Source of the DNA: Isochrysis galbana
Taxonomy: Eukaryota; Haptophyta; Isochrysidales; Isochrysidaceae
Reading direction: 5' to 3'
Length of the DNA: 64,000 bases
NCBI GenBank assembly: GCA_018136815.1
Contig: CM030931.1
Coordinates: 9,176,989-9,240,988, forward strand
Of the stretch, positions 42,710 through 53,000 are shown in pieces; within the stretch, counting starts at the first letter, position 1; the number at the start of each line of letters is the position of its first letter. A program made the position numbers and the translations under genes. The notes beneath the pieces were generated by a model, which was not told the DNA's origin, ran no database searches, and worked only from the letters and a program-made list of their open reading frames with translations.

Positions 42710-43845
42710 CCCCACTAGCTAATTGGACACAACTTTTCCGTCCCGGAATCCCGCCATGCCTGACGAGCCAGGTGTCCGAGTGCTACCGGGGGGAGGGGGC
42801 ACTGCCCACTGCCCCCTCCCCTCGATTTTTGTCCTCCCCCCAGTGCACGCACCGACCCCGCGCACCCCAGCACGTCCTCTCCTCGAGTCCACGCTGGGGG
42901 AAAACCCCTTTCGGGTAAAAAAAAGCAACGCAGGGGGGGGGGGGGCACTCGTGAATAGGGGCCCAGGAGCAACGAGCCTCAGCCGGAGATCATAAACCCC
43001 AGCCGGAGACCATAAACAGCTACATTGTCATTGCCAAAGTTGCATTTGTCAATGCGATTGTTAATTGTCTAGGAACAAGTAATGGCACACACACTCACTC
43101 TCATAAACATAGGGGATAGGCTACTACAGCTGCTTGGCGGCTTCTCGCACCGTCACTGCGGACCCGTGGCCATGCCCGGGCAGCGGGAACGCATCATCCG
43201 GGTCACGCTGGTTCCATCTCATCCAGAGCTCGATGGTGGACGGCGAGTTCCGATTCGCCATTGGTGCGGCGGGAGCTGTCGCGGCGGCGGGATCTGTCGC
43301 GGCGGCGGGATCTGTGGCGGCGGTGGGCCTGCTGCTATGTGCCATTGTAGCGATGAGGATAGCTCCGACTCCGCTGCGATGATCCGCACTCAGGAAGTGG
43401 AAATCGCGCTACGCCGGGGAGAGCAAGCCGAGAATGATCGGGCAAAGCGGGCGAGGACGCGTGCGGCTCGGCTGGCTGCGCGTGAGGAGCGACGCGGCAG
43501 CCGCGAGCAAGGATCGGAGAAGCGCCGGCGCTCCGCACGCTCCTAGTGCCCCAGCGCGTTCGCTTTCGTGGTGCCCCTGGTTTCACGAGTGCACCCCCCG
43601 CCCCCCCCCCCCCCCCTGCGGCGTTTTACCCGAAAGGGTTGCTTCCCCCCAGCGTGGTCTCGGTCTCGAGGAGAGGGCGTGCGCTGGGGTGCGCAGGGCC
43701 GGTGCGTGCGCACAGGAGGGAGGATAAATATGTCGAGGGGAGGGGGCAGTGCGCAGTGCCCCCACCCCTCAGTGCTACTCGGACACCTGGCTCGTCGGGC
43801 ATGGCGGGACTGGGACTGAAAAGTTGTGTCCAGTTACCTAGTGGG
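42710..43845. mobile_element. Foldback-type element: 260-280-bp inverted arms
   Basis: The left arm (about 42710-42970) and right arm (about 43565-43845) are inverted copies: CCCCACTAG...TGGACACAACTTTTC on the left and its complement on the right, continuing through a shared GACGAGCCAGGTGTCCGAG and the GTAAAACG/CCGAAAGGG end near the G run. Arms are roughly 75-80% identical, with about 590 bp between them. A 154-codon frame (43082-43546) in the spacer has no recognisable domain. The right side of the element abuts a retroelement fossil. No target duplication could be set. Confidence 0.65.
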
Positions 43846-43849
43846 GGTG

Positions 43850-44490
43850 CCAAAGCGCCGGCATCATGTGGCTCCGAGTACCTCCTATACACCCACGAAC
43901 CTATCACGATCCCGGCCTATCATCGGGCAACGTTTCACGTCCGAATTCCGCTAGCTCTTCGAGAACACGAAGACTGCGCCATGCTCGTGGACCGACTCCC
44001 TACGCGTGAAACGATCGATAGCTCTCCTCTCGTCATTCCCCAAGTGGAGAGGTCGAACTCCGACCACACCATCGCGGTTACGGTGGTCAACACTGACCCC
44101 AAACCTCTACACCTTCCGTCGTTCCATCCTGTAGCTTCGCTACAGGTTCGATTCAAAATTCACGCTGGAACATATCGCCGCGTCGGGGCCGTTAACTCGC
44201 CGGATGTGATTGAGTCGCTCGACGAGGACCAGCGTAAGCTCCTCGAGGCAGCCAAGATCGACCCCGAAGGCCGTCTCTCGATGCCCCAACGTGAACAAGT
44301 TCGTCGTCTACTGGCCCGACGTATCGCTGCTTTCGCAATTGACGCGTCGTGCGTCGATCACCATGCCCGTAGTCACCCCCGAGGAAAGCTCCATGAGCTC
44401 CCCACAAGAACCGCGTTCCGCGCTAGCTGCCGGCGCGCCCTCGCAGGCAATCTCCAAGAGTGAGATCAGCCTTGCTCTGACAGTATAACA
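43850..44490 (+). mobile_element. LTR-retrotransposon fossil (Ty3/Gypsy-like pol fragment)
   Basis: The plus-strand translation resembles the region between protease and reverse transcriptase of Ty3/Gypsy-type polyproteins: a beta-rich stretch (PITIPAYHRATFHVRIP, VVNTDPKPLHLPSF) followed by a helical segment ending RLLARRIAAFA, which usually sits just before the reverse transcriptase. LTRs, protease, reverse transcriptase and integrase are not seen, so this is a broken internal fragment. The tail (44391-44452) has a close copy at 24628-24692. Confidence 0.5.
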
Positions 44491-45053
44491 TTACATATTA
44501 CTGCTATTAGTAGTAGTAGTAGTAGTATTTTCCTATGCCGGCCTTCCTCATACCTTGCTCATCCTATCTGCTCAAATGTAGCCTGCAAGCGAGCGGGCTT
44601 TGGCACATTCATGAGAGCTAAGTGATGAATATGAGCAAAAGGAGGCCCTTTAGGTTGTGTGTAGCCCCGCACGTGCGCCCCGCCGCATCGTGTGGTGCCG
44701 CCGAGGAGAATCGCATGCCGGCCTGCCATCAGCACTTCGCAGCGATTACTGGACAATTCCCCTAGCGCAGACACCACAAGGCCTCGGCTGGGATCTGATT
44801 GCATAGCGCCCGCCGAGGAGCAGGCGCACAGATGGGCGAGTCATGCTCGCTCGCATCGTGAGCGTCCATTACTATTGCAACCTGTAATCCCAGGGCAATG
44901 AGTCGAGTGGATTCGAATGGGTATGGCGTCGTCATAGTAGTTGATTGGGGATTACCGACCCATGCAAGCCAAGCATTGCAAGAAGGCACGCTGCTCGGGG
45001 TACTACTGTAAAGCGTTGGTGCATCGCTCGCCGCGGTGTGAACACGGGAACCG
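44491..45053. other. Intergenic, no gene seen
   Basis: Contains a short (TAG)n run near 44508-44527 and otherwise plain sequence between the retroelement fossil and the amine oxidase stop codon. Confidence 0.45.
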
Positions 45054-47353
45054 TCAAAAGAGCTCAACCGCCTTCACTGAGCGTTCTAGAGGTGCTTGCG
45101 CGATTCCATGATCATGTGGCTGGCTCGCGTGAAGTTCCTGCACCCGAGCTAAATCAGCATCGAGCACGCCGGCAATCTTCTTCTCATAATAGTCGGCGTC
45201 GAGCCATGAGGGCCGCTTGGCGCCGAGGGAGCGCAGGGCACGCTCCGCCTGCAGAATTCGAGAGGGCAAGGATACGTATGTGAACACGGGCAGTCAAAAG
45301 ACACATTCAGTGCCCTCCGCCACGTATGTGAGCACGGGCACTCAGAAGACGCACTCAGTGCCCTCCGCATGTGGAGCTGCGATGGCGTGCCTGCAGCAAT
45401 GTTTCTTCTGCCCAATCTCCAAACATGTAGCGGGTGTTCATGGCGACCCAGTCGTTGTTGGCCATGTATAGCTTGATCTCCTTGCCCAATGGCTGGAGCG
45501 CAATCATGCGATATTCAGCTTCAGTGAGTCCTTCAACACCACACGCCTCACTTAGCGGACCGACCAACTCCGGCACATAGTAGACTTTTGTTGGCGCCGT
45601 ATAGCCATATGGAGGGCCAATGGGCGTGGCCGTCTTATCTGGGCGTGCCCAAACTCCAACCACCATCTGCCGAGGAGCAGGGATGCTCGAGGCAGTGACG
45701 CCACGGTCTCGTAGAAGCGGCGCAATGGCCTCGAGGAGCGCGGAATGAACCGCCGCGAGGGTCTCGTTGCCATGAGGGTTGGATGCACGGACCTGCAGAG
45801 CATGATGACATGGGGATTCGGGGTTTAGAGCAAAGCCCAGCTGTGTTCAACGACGCCGTTGATTGGCTCGGAAGCCACGCGAGATGAAGCAACAAATAGT
45901 GGATCAACGAGCTTTTCGCACGAGGGCGTGGCAGTGCTGGACCACACGCCACAGACCGTGCCAAGCGGATTCATTGGCTCTCCAGAGACGTCCCGGAAGA
46001 AGGTCTCGTTCGACACGGCGTAATAGGCCTCCAAATAGCCTGAACACTGACCACTGGTGCTGGATACACCAGCAGTGAACCCGGATGCGTCGTTCTTGCA
46101 TGTGACTGGTCCGTCGGACCAGCGGATGCCGATGTCGATGCCTTTGGATGTCTTCATAGGGAAGAAGGCGTTCTCGGGATATTCACCTCGACTGATGTTG
46201 AGTTTTGTCACCCACCATGCATCATCATAGCCTGAGCAGTTGGCAGATTGGGGAATAGTTGGCCGCAAGTGGCACACGCTGCTGTGATGACGCGTGCACC
46301 ATCCTCCAAGACAAGGTGCCAAAAGCGGTTGTGGAAGCCTTGCTCTCTGCCCCACCCACCCGTGCACGGCGCGAAGCAGTGCGTGCTTCACCCAAATATG
46401 CTTTGGATAGCGCTGTGAAGGAGGCGTCAGTGATCGTCCAATTTTTCCAGCCGTCTCCCGCGGGCTTATCGAAGCGCACACAACTGAGGGCCTTCATGGC
46501 CCGTGAGCCGAAGGCGGCTGCCACGCCCGGGAGGGGCAGAAGCCGTGCGCGAGGTACGTTCAGCAGCACGAGCTCAGGGCTGATTGAGACGGGAAACTCG
46601 GAGTCAGGAGTCTTGATCTGGAGAATTGGCTTTCCGTTCGTAGCAGGCTGCGAGAGCCCCACGAGCTCATGGTTGAGGGCGATGGTCACTCCGGCGGCGC
46701 GAAGCTCACGAACCATCTCGAAAAGCGGCGTGGCATATCCAGATGGCAAGCCGGTCTTCGGGTTGACAATACGGCGGAGCGGCGCCGAATAGTTGAAGAT
46801 GAAGGGATTTGGCATGTCGAGCTTTGCTGATGGACAGCCAGGCTCGTAGCACGCCGTGGGAAGCTTGAGCTTCTTGAGAATGAGGTCGCCCGGAAGGTGC
46901 ATGTCAGGCGAGAAGCGGTAGGCGCCAATGTCGAGAGTGAGTTTGCCATCTCCGACCTATGAGGCAGAGGAGGACGAGCAGAAGGTCGATTGTTGGAGTC
47001 CATCTGCTCTGGGTGGCCCCGCTCTTTCCTCACCACATGCCTTTCCCTCACTGCGCATTCCCCCGTCTGGCCCTCCCTCCCCGCCCCCCCCCTCCCCCCC
47101 CCCCTCCCCCCCCACCCCCTCCCTCCCTCCTCCCCCCCCCCATCTCCCCAAACCTCCCCTCCTCCCCCCCCCCCTCCCGCACTCTCACATCGAGCTCATC
47201 AGAGATAGAGAAGGTCCTGCCTCCGATCCTAGCCGAGCTCTCGAACAAGCACAGAGAGGCGGCCGGCGTGCGCTCGAGGCTGCGATACGCAAAGTAGAGC
47301 CCCGCCCAGCCGCCGCCCACCACGACCTCGCTGCAGTGAGCGATGGAGGACAT
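45054..47353 (-). CDS. Flavin-containing amine oxidase-like protein, five exons
   Basis: Exons: 47189-47353, 46392-46956, about 45894-46231, 45391-45792 and 45054-45248 (about 554 aa). The N-terminus is the FAD-binding Rossmann motif VVVGGGWAGLYFAYRSL with FESSARIGGRT, then VGDGKLTLDIGAYRF; YLGYDDAWWV sits across the exon 2/3 join. It continues MANNDWVAMNTRYMFGDWAE and ETLLQ/AERALRSLGAKRP near the C-terminus, where FAD amine oxidases close over the flavin. Substrate unknown (amine, amino acid or carotenoid-like). The last intron (45249-45390) has a GC donor. The 3' end of exon 3 is uncertain (45894 or 45879). The last intron also holds two 48-bp direct repeats (45274 and 45322). Confidence 0.82.
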
Positions 47354-47389
47354 GGCGCTTTCCCTCCCCTCCCCTCCCTCCCTCCCTCC

Positions 47390-47420
<31 letters not shown>

Positions 47421-47510
47421 TCTCTCTCTCTCTCTCTCTTCCCATCCTTTCCCGCCTGTTCCCGCTCGCTCCCTTTCTCTCCCGATCTCTCTCCTCTTCT
47501 CGAGTAAATC
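47354..47510 (+). repeat. CT-rich microsatellite upstream of the amine oxidase
   Basis: CCCTCCCT and (CT)n tract; purine-rich in the sense of the adjacent gene, beginning within 15 bp of its ATG. Confidence 0.85.
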
Positions 47511-47874
47511 CACGTAAACACGGAAACACTCAATCATTTCAAGGAGATTTTCTCCGCTCTCTCCCCTCCCCAGTCGCCCCAGATCTTACATACCCACTCT
47601 CCCCGCCAGACTTGGCCTCTTTCCCCTTTCTCTCCGTCTCGCATCCGACAGAATATTCAGAGAGTTCTGGGAGCCATTCCATGAAGATATCCGACGAGCT
47701 CATTCTCTTCTCTTTCGACCGCGTGCATCGGACCCCACCGCGGCGATGCCGAGCCACAAGGCGCGGGGGGCGGCGGCCGGCAGGAAGGGAAAAGGTCAGG
47801 TAAAGTACTCTACGCTCTACTCGTAAAGTAGGCCCTCAAGTAGATGCGGAACACGGGAACACGTGCATTTTAAA

Positions 47875-48000
47875 AACTAACATTCACCCCTCGTACGCTC
47901 GCACGTGGCCCTGGGATTCTAACGTGTAGCTACGCCTCAGACCCTTCCTTTCCCCCCCAACCTGCCGTAAGGCTCCTCCCCTCGTGCGCTACATAGAGAA
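47875..48000 (+). repeat. Dispersed repeat family, copy
   Basis: Shares CACGTGGCCCTG, CTTTCCCCCCC and CTCCCCTCGTGCGCTACAT with the copies at 28766, 37190 and 48475. Confidence 0.5.
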
Positions 48001-48474
48001 TAGAGGCTCGGGTTGTGGGAGGGGCTGGGATGTCGTACTTCGCCAATTGCCATTTGCCTGAACCTGTTTCCTGTTTATTTGTTTTTTGTTATTTGGTTGT
48101 ATCTGTATGCTATATTTTGTATTTTTTTGACTATGTTTATACTTGTGGTATTTAGTTCTTGGTTCGCCCGGGGGGGCATGAGCCCCCACCTCTCTCCACT
48201 TCCACTCCTCCTCTGCTGCCTGCTGTGGGGGAGTGTTGTATTCAGGCCTTTTGGCATGAATATTTCAATATTTCGGCATGAGTACGAGCCTTCTTCGTTA
48301 TCGTTATATACCGTCTTCTATGTTCGTCGTGGTCATGCAAGGCGTGCAGATTCGGATTCTCCCTGGGCTCAAGTCCTGGTTCGCCGATTTTCGTCTCGAA
48401 AGTCGAATTTGAGGATTGGAGTTTTATTTTTACCGTTATGGTAATTGTTCACGCGTTTGCGTTTAATTAATTAA

Positions 48475-48620
48475 CTTCTTAATAGTCTCACCGCACACGC
48501 GGCCGTGGACCCTCTACTTTCTACTCACGCAGCAAAACTTTCTACACCTACACCCCCAATCCGCCGGCCCTTTCCCCCCCGCCATCAGGCGACTCCCCCC
48601 GTGCACTACTAGGGGGATAG
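48475..48620 (+). repeat. Dispersed repeat family, copy
   Basis: Begins CTTCTTAATAGTCTCACCGC and ends CGACTCCCCCCGTGCACTAC, aligned with the copy at 28766; the most diverged of the set. Confidence 0.5.
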
Positions 48621-48762
48621 GGGAAAAGGGCTTAGATATGGTCGGTGGCCCGCGCCCCCCCCCGGTGATCCGTTCTCCCCTTCTCCTCCTATGCCTACCG
48701 GGCTGGCGGCGGTCTCAGCCCCGGCTTATCCTGTAAACAGGTGCGGGACTTACATATTTTTC

Positions 48763-48790
48763 GGTGGGCGGAGCTCTCGCTCCGCCCACC
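48763..48790. other. Perfect 12-bp hairpin
   Basis: GGTGGGCGGAGC, loop TCTC, then the exact complement GCTCCGCCCACC. No T run follows, and there is no gene end nearby. Confidence 0.6.
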
Positions 48791-49460
48791 CCCTTCTCCG
48801 CGCTCCCTCTCCTCTCTCCTGCGGCACGCGCGATGGCGTGCCTGCGCCAGGCCTGCAGCTGCTTGCTGGCGACCCCTGGAGGCTCCTGGAGGCCAGCTCA
48901 GGGGGCAGAGGAGGCTGGGGCTGGGCCCTGGCCTCCCTTGCCTCTCCCTCGCTGGCGTTCCTGAGCCTCTGGGGCCCCCAGTCTGCACCTGTCTGCCTGT
49001 CGAACAGGGGGGGAGGGGGGGTTGGAGCGATGGGCTGGCCACGAGGGGCCAGGACGAGCGATCCAGGCGTGCCTGTCAGTGGGAGAGTGGGTCAGCAGGG
49101 CAATGGCCTCCTGGCAAGCCATCAGGCATGCCAGGAGGATGGGTGGTTCCTCCCCCATGGCAGGGGAGGAGTGGAGAGAGAGGGTTGCTCGTGCCCCCCC
49201 ATGGGCCATGGGCGAACCAAGTATAAACTTAGTTGGACGCGTTTGCGTTTAAGGTAAGAAATGCAGGTAACAGAACTGGGCCCCTCTGCATTCCCTTCCC
49301 CCCCTTCTGCATTTCACCCCCCCCCCCCCCCCTCTGCAGTCCCCCCCCGCACCGAACGTGAGCTAAATGGGTGCTGTGTTCCGGGGTTTATACCGCTTTA
49401 CTTTGGTGTACTTCTTCAATGACTTTTTCATTTTTACACCCTTAGAAGGCATAAAGCATA

Positions 49461-49477
49461 GTGTTTGACCGCCCTAC
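49461..49477 (+). repeat. Right-type end of the GTAGGGCGGTCAAACAG element family
   Basis: GTGTTTGACCGCCCTAC, one mismatch to the exact end. It is preceded by CATTTTTACACCCTTAGAAG, as at 24611. No left partner was found nearby. Confidence 0.65.
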
Positions 49478-50066
49478 AGCCTACAAACTGTCGCTCCAAG
49501 AGGCGCTCAATCCAGGATTCTCATAACTGTGCGCGCGCTTCCGGAAAGGGAAGTGCCCAATGAACATCAAGGCAAGGCTTGCAACTTGCAACCGCTCGCA
49601 CGAGTACCCGAAGGCATTCCAGCGTCAGACCATCGAACAAGCCAAGAAACGCCACAAGGGCGGAGTGTGCGCCCTGGGCGCACACTGCTGCTACGTCCAC
49701 AAGGGCGCGCAACACACACGGCCGCATGCCCAGTGACCCTTCCGCGTACTCCGCCCCCTAATATGTCGAGCCACCGAGCGCCCGGCCTGGGCCCTCCCCA
49801 CCTCCCGTCCAAGCCCACAGCTCGCGCCCGACGTCTCCACAGCCTCCCTCGTCCCTCCCCACTCCTCTTGCAGGCTGGTAAAGATCCACAGCTCCATCCA
49901 CACCTTCACCACTACCAACACACTGCCTTCTTCCATAATTTCAATGCTGCACTCTTGCTGCACTCAAGACAGCACATTGCATATCAACCTTTCGCCCAGG
50001 AGAAATGCCTACAAGCTATGTAGACTCAGGTCGCTCCCGGCGATGGTCGAGCACTGCGTCGATTGA

Positions 50067-53000
50067 CTAGTAGCACGTGTCTTGCTGCGCCATCCATGAC
50101 GATGTAGCCCCCACCGGGCTATTGATAACAGAATCACATAGACCCATGTGGGTGGAGGCGGCGGGGAGAACCGGGATGCAATCGATGAGCCCATCGGCGC
50201 GCTCGTTGTCCTCGCTTTGGATTTCCTCACGGCAGCGCCGCATTAGCTGCTCGTACCAGACAGCCTCGGCCCAGCCGCGGAATACACGTGACGCCAGATT
50301 ACCCGCTCGTTGCAAGGCGAATTTGTCGAGCTGCAGACGCAGTACATGGCACTTGCGCACTTCGAACTTCCACGTGCTCAATGCTGCGGCTCCGGGCAAT
50401 AGCTTCCATCGCGCGATAGCATAGTGGCATGCGGCGTGAAGCGGCACGCTGGCTCGCAGATGACGGCATGCTCTCTCGATCGCAGCCCATTCGCCCTCCC
50501 GCTCTTCGCGTGCACGCAGCGCATTGGAACGCAACTCTCGCCAACAAATGATTGCCAAAGCCTCCAGCCAACACATGGCAAGCCGTCGGGCGGCGACTGT
50601 AGCTGCCATGCCGCGCCGCCATGCACGCATGTGCTGAGCGGCGCGCGACCGTCTCGCCGCATCAGATGTATTCATGAGTGCTCGGCGGAGTGCGCCGCGC
50701 TTCCGCGTGTACGTATGCCAAGCGTGGAGAAGCACGCGGGCGAAGCCGCCGTCGCCGCGAGCACGAAATGCTCTCACAGCCTGAACCATTTGCACGTGAC
50801 GATACCACGCATAGCTCACGCGCCGTAGAAGCCGATGACGGCACCAGCGCTCGCTCCAGGCACGCCCTGCCGCCGCCGTCGCTTTTTGCTGCCGCACACC
50901 GTCAGCGGAAGAACGCCACGTAATGCAAGCGCTGCGAATTGCGCACGTCCTCCAGTACGTGCACGCATGCGATGCATTCGCCACGCTTCGCCATTCTCTC
51001 TGCCACATGACGAGCGCTTTGCGAAGGCTGAGTGTGCACAAGAGCCGAGTAGCTTGAGCTGCGATAGGCGCTAGACCGAGCCACTCGACCGAGGCCTGCA
51101 CCCACGCATTAAAACTGTGCAAGCGCCTCATCGCCGAATGCCGGGCTGCGACCGCAGCCTCGGCCTTGCGCAACGCAGAAAGCACAGCCGAGGCCTCAGC
51201 CAGGCGCGCAAGGTGGTGCTGCTTTGTGCGGCGATCCGCGGCGCGGCCCGCTCGAAGAGCCGCGGCCAGAAAGGCGGTCTCCTGCACCCACCGATGCACT
51301 GCGACGCCGAGCAAGCGTCTAACGATCACTGGCCACCACCGGGCGCGGGCAGTGGGGAGTGCTAGTGTCCGCGTTCCCCAGAGGCTCAACGCCCTTCTGC
51401 GGTCACGTACAGCCTGGCGTAGCCGCGTGCTGACCAATCGCTGATGGGAGATAATGCTAGCCCATCTCGTGCGTATGGCAACGTGAGCGCACCAAGCCGA
51501 CCAACCGCGCGTCAGGCGCACAAGGCACGCCGCTTTCTCCCTATGAGCCGCGGCTGCAACATCCGCATCACGGGCATCCCTAATGAGGAGTGCAGACTCC
51601 AACCATTGAGCCATGCACCTACGTCGTTTGTAACGTCGCATGCATTCGGCAGCTGCAGCATCCCGTAGCTCGCGCTCTGCCCGTGCCGTCTCCAAAGCAC
51701 CTGCGAGCTCACCTGATGCGCGAAAGACGTGTGTCAGCGTCTTTTGGCGCCACGCTTCATGTGCCGTCGTCATCATCTGATGATGAAGCGCTCTATCTAC
51801 ACGTACCGAGGTCGCAGCCACGGCGAATCGACGGAATGAGACGATCGCAGCATGAGCACACGCAGTCTCACGGCGCTCCTGCGCGGCGGCAGCCTCTGCC
51901 GTCCGCGCCTGGAAAGCAGCCATCTTTCTCTTCCAAAAATGATGCAGCGCGATGTCCTCAAGGGACTGGAGATGGAATACATATTGCATCGAACGCCACA
52001 ACGCATCTAAGCCACGCCGCCAGCCCCATGATTCTCGCTGTGTTTTCACGAATTGTGATTCGGCAGCTTCGCGCGCCCACTTCATGAGCAGCCAACGCAA
52101 CCGGAAGCCGGCGGCAGCACGCGCGGCAGCGGCGGCAGCCATCGCGCGATCAGCCATCGCGGCGCCCGCTTTGCGCCATGCACGCAAGGTGCGACGCCGT
52201 AAGTGCTCGCGCCACATATCCTCGATGGCCTTCGGTGGAAGCATAGTTCCTGCGAGGCTCCCCACGCTGCTCGCCGCATGTGAATTGGCAGGGCACGAGC
52301 CAGAGGAATCGCGCGCCGCTGGGATATGGCTCGCGAGGGAGATGACTCCGCTGGAGCGCGTCGAACATGGTGTTGCATCTCGGCGGAGGGACCACGCCAA
52401 TCCATGAGCATAGGCATGGAGCCGGTGCAGCACTCGGCGAAGCCGACGGTCTGCCAAAATCACGATGGCGTCAACGGCAACACGAGCACGACGAGCCTCG
52501 TCCTTCCACTGTCCATATAATAAGAGAAATCGTTTGGTACGCTGTGCAAAACCTCGCGCTCTGGCTGTGGCCAACCGGGCGCTGACCGGCGCCCATGCTG
52601 AAAAGATCCGACGCAATAATGACAGTTCTGCGTAGGCGGAGGCGTCCTCTAGGGTAGTGATCCACTGGACAGCTTCGTAATTGCTCGGTCCAGCCCGGGC
52701 CTTCTCCGTGGAACGTGCCCTTGTTGGCTGAGGGGAAGACCTCCTCAATCCAGTCGAGGAGGATTTCGTCGTGCAACAAGCCGAGCCTTCGCGCATCTTC
52801 GAATGGCCAACGGCATTCGGACTTCGTTGTGCGTGGCGCACGCCAACCATCTTCGCTTGAGCCTCCGGCATTTTCGCCATAAACGGATGCACGTCAAAGG
52901 CGCTTTGTATGGGCGAGGGCGAGACCTTATTGGCTTTAAACGAGGCGCACATACTCAAAGATCGAGCGTCCTGTGGTCTAGGCGAGTCCGTGACAGATCT

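Larger units (their letters stand above)
47511..50066. other. Repeat-rich intergenic region
   Basis: No gene supported. Contains two copies of the dispersed AATATTCTCGCC family (47875-48000, 48475-48620), a hairpin (48763-48790), a C run near 49317 and a TIR-family end (49461-49477). The 100-190-codon frames at 48691-49257 and 49529-50023 change frame freely between strands and show no domain. Confidence 0.5.

Noticed and set aside
48763-48790. Perfect hairpin as a terminator or small RNA
   Set aside because: No gene end, T run or processing context; eukaryotic terminators do not look like this.
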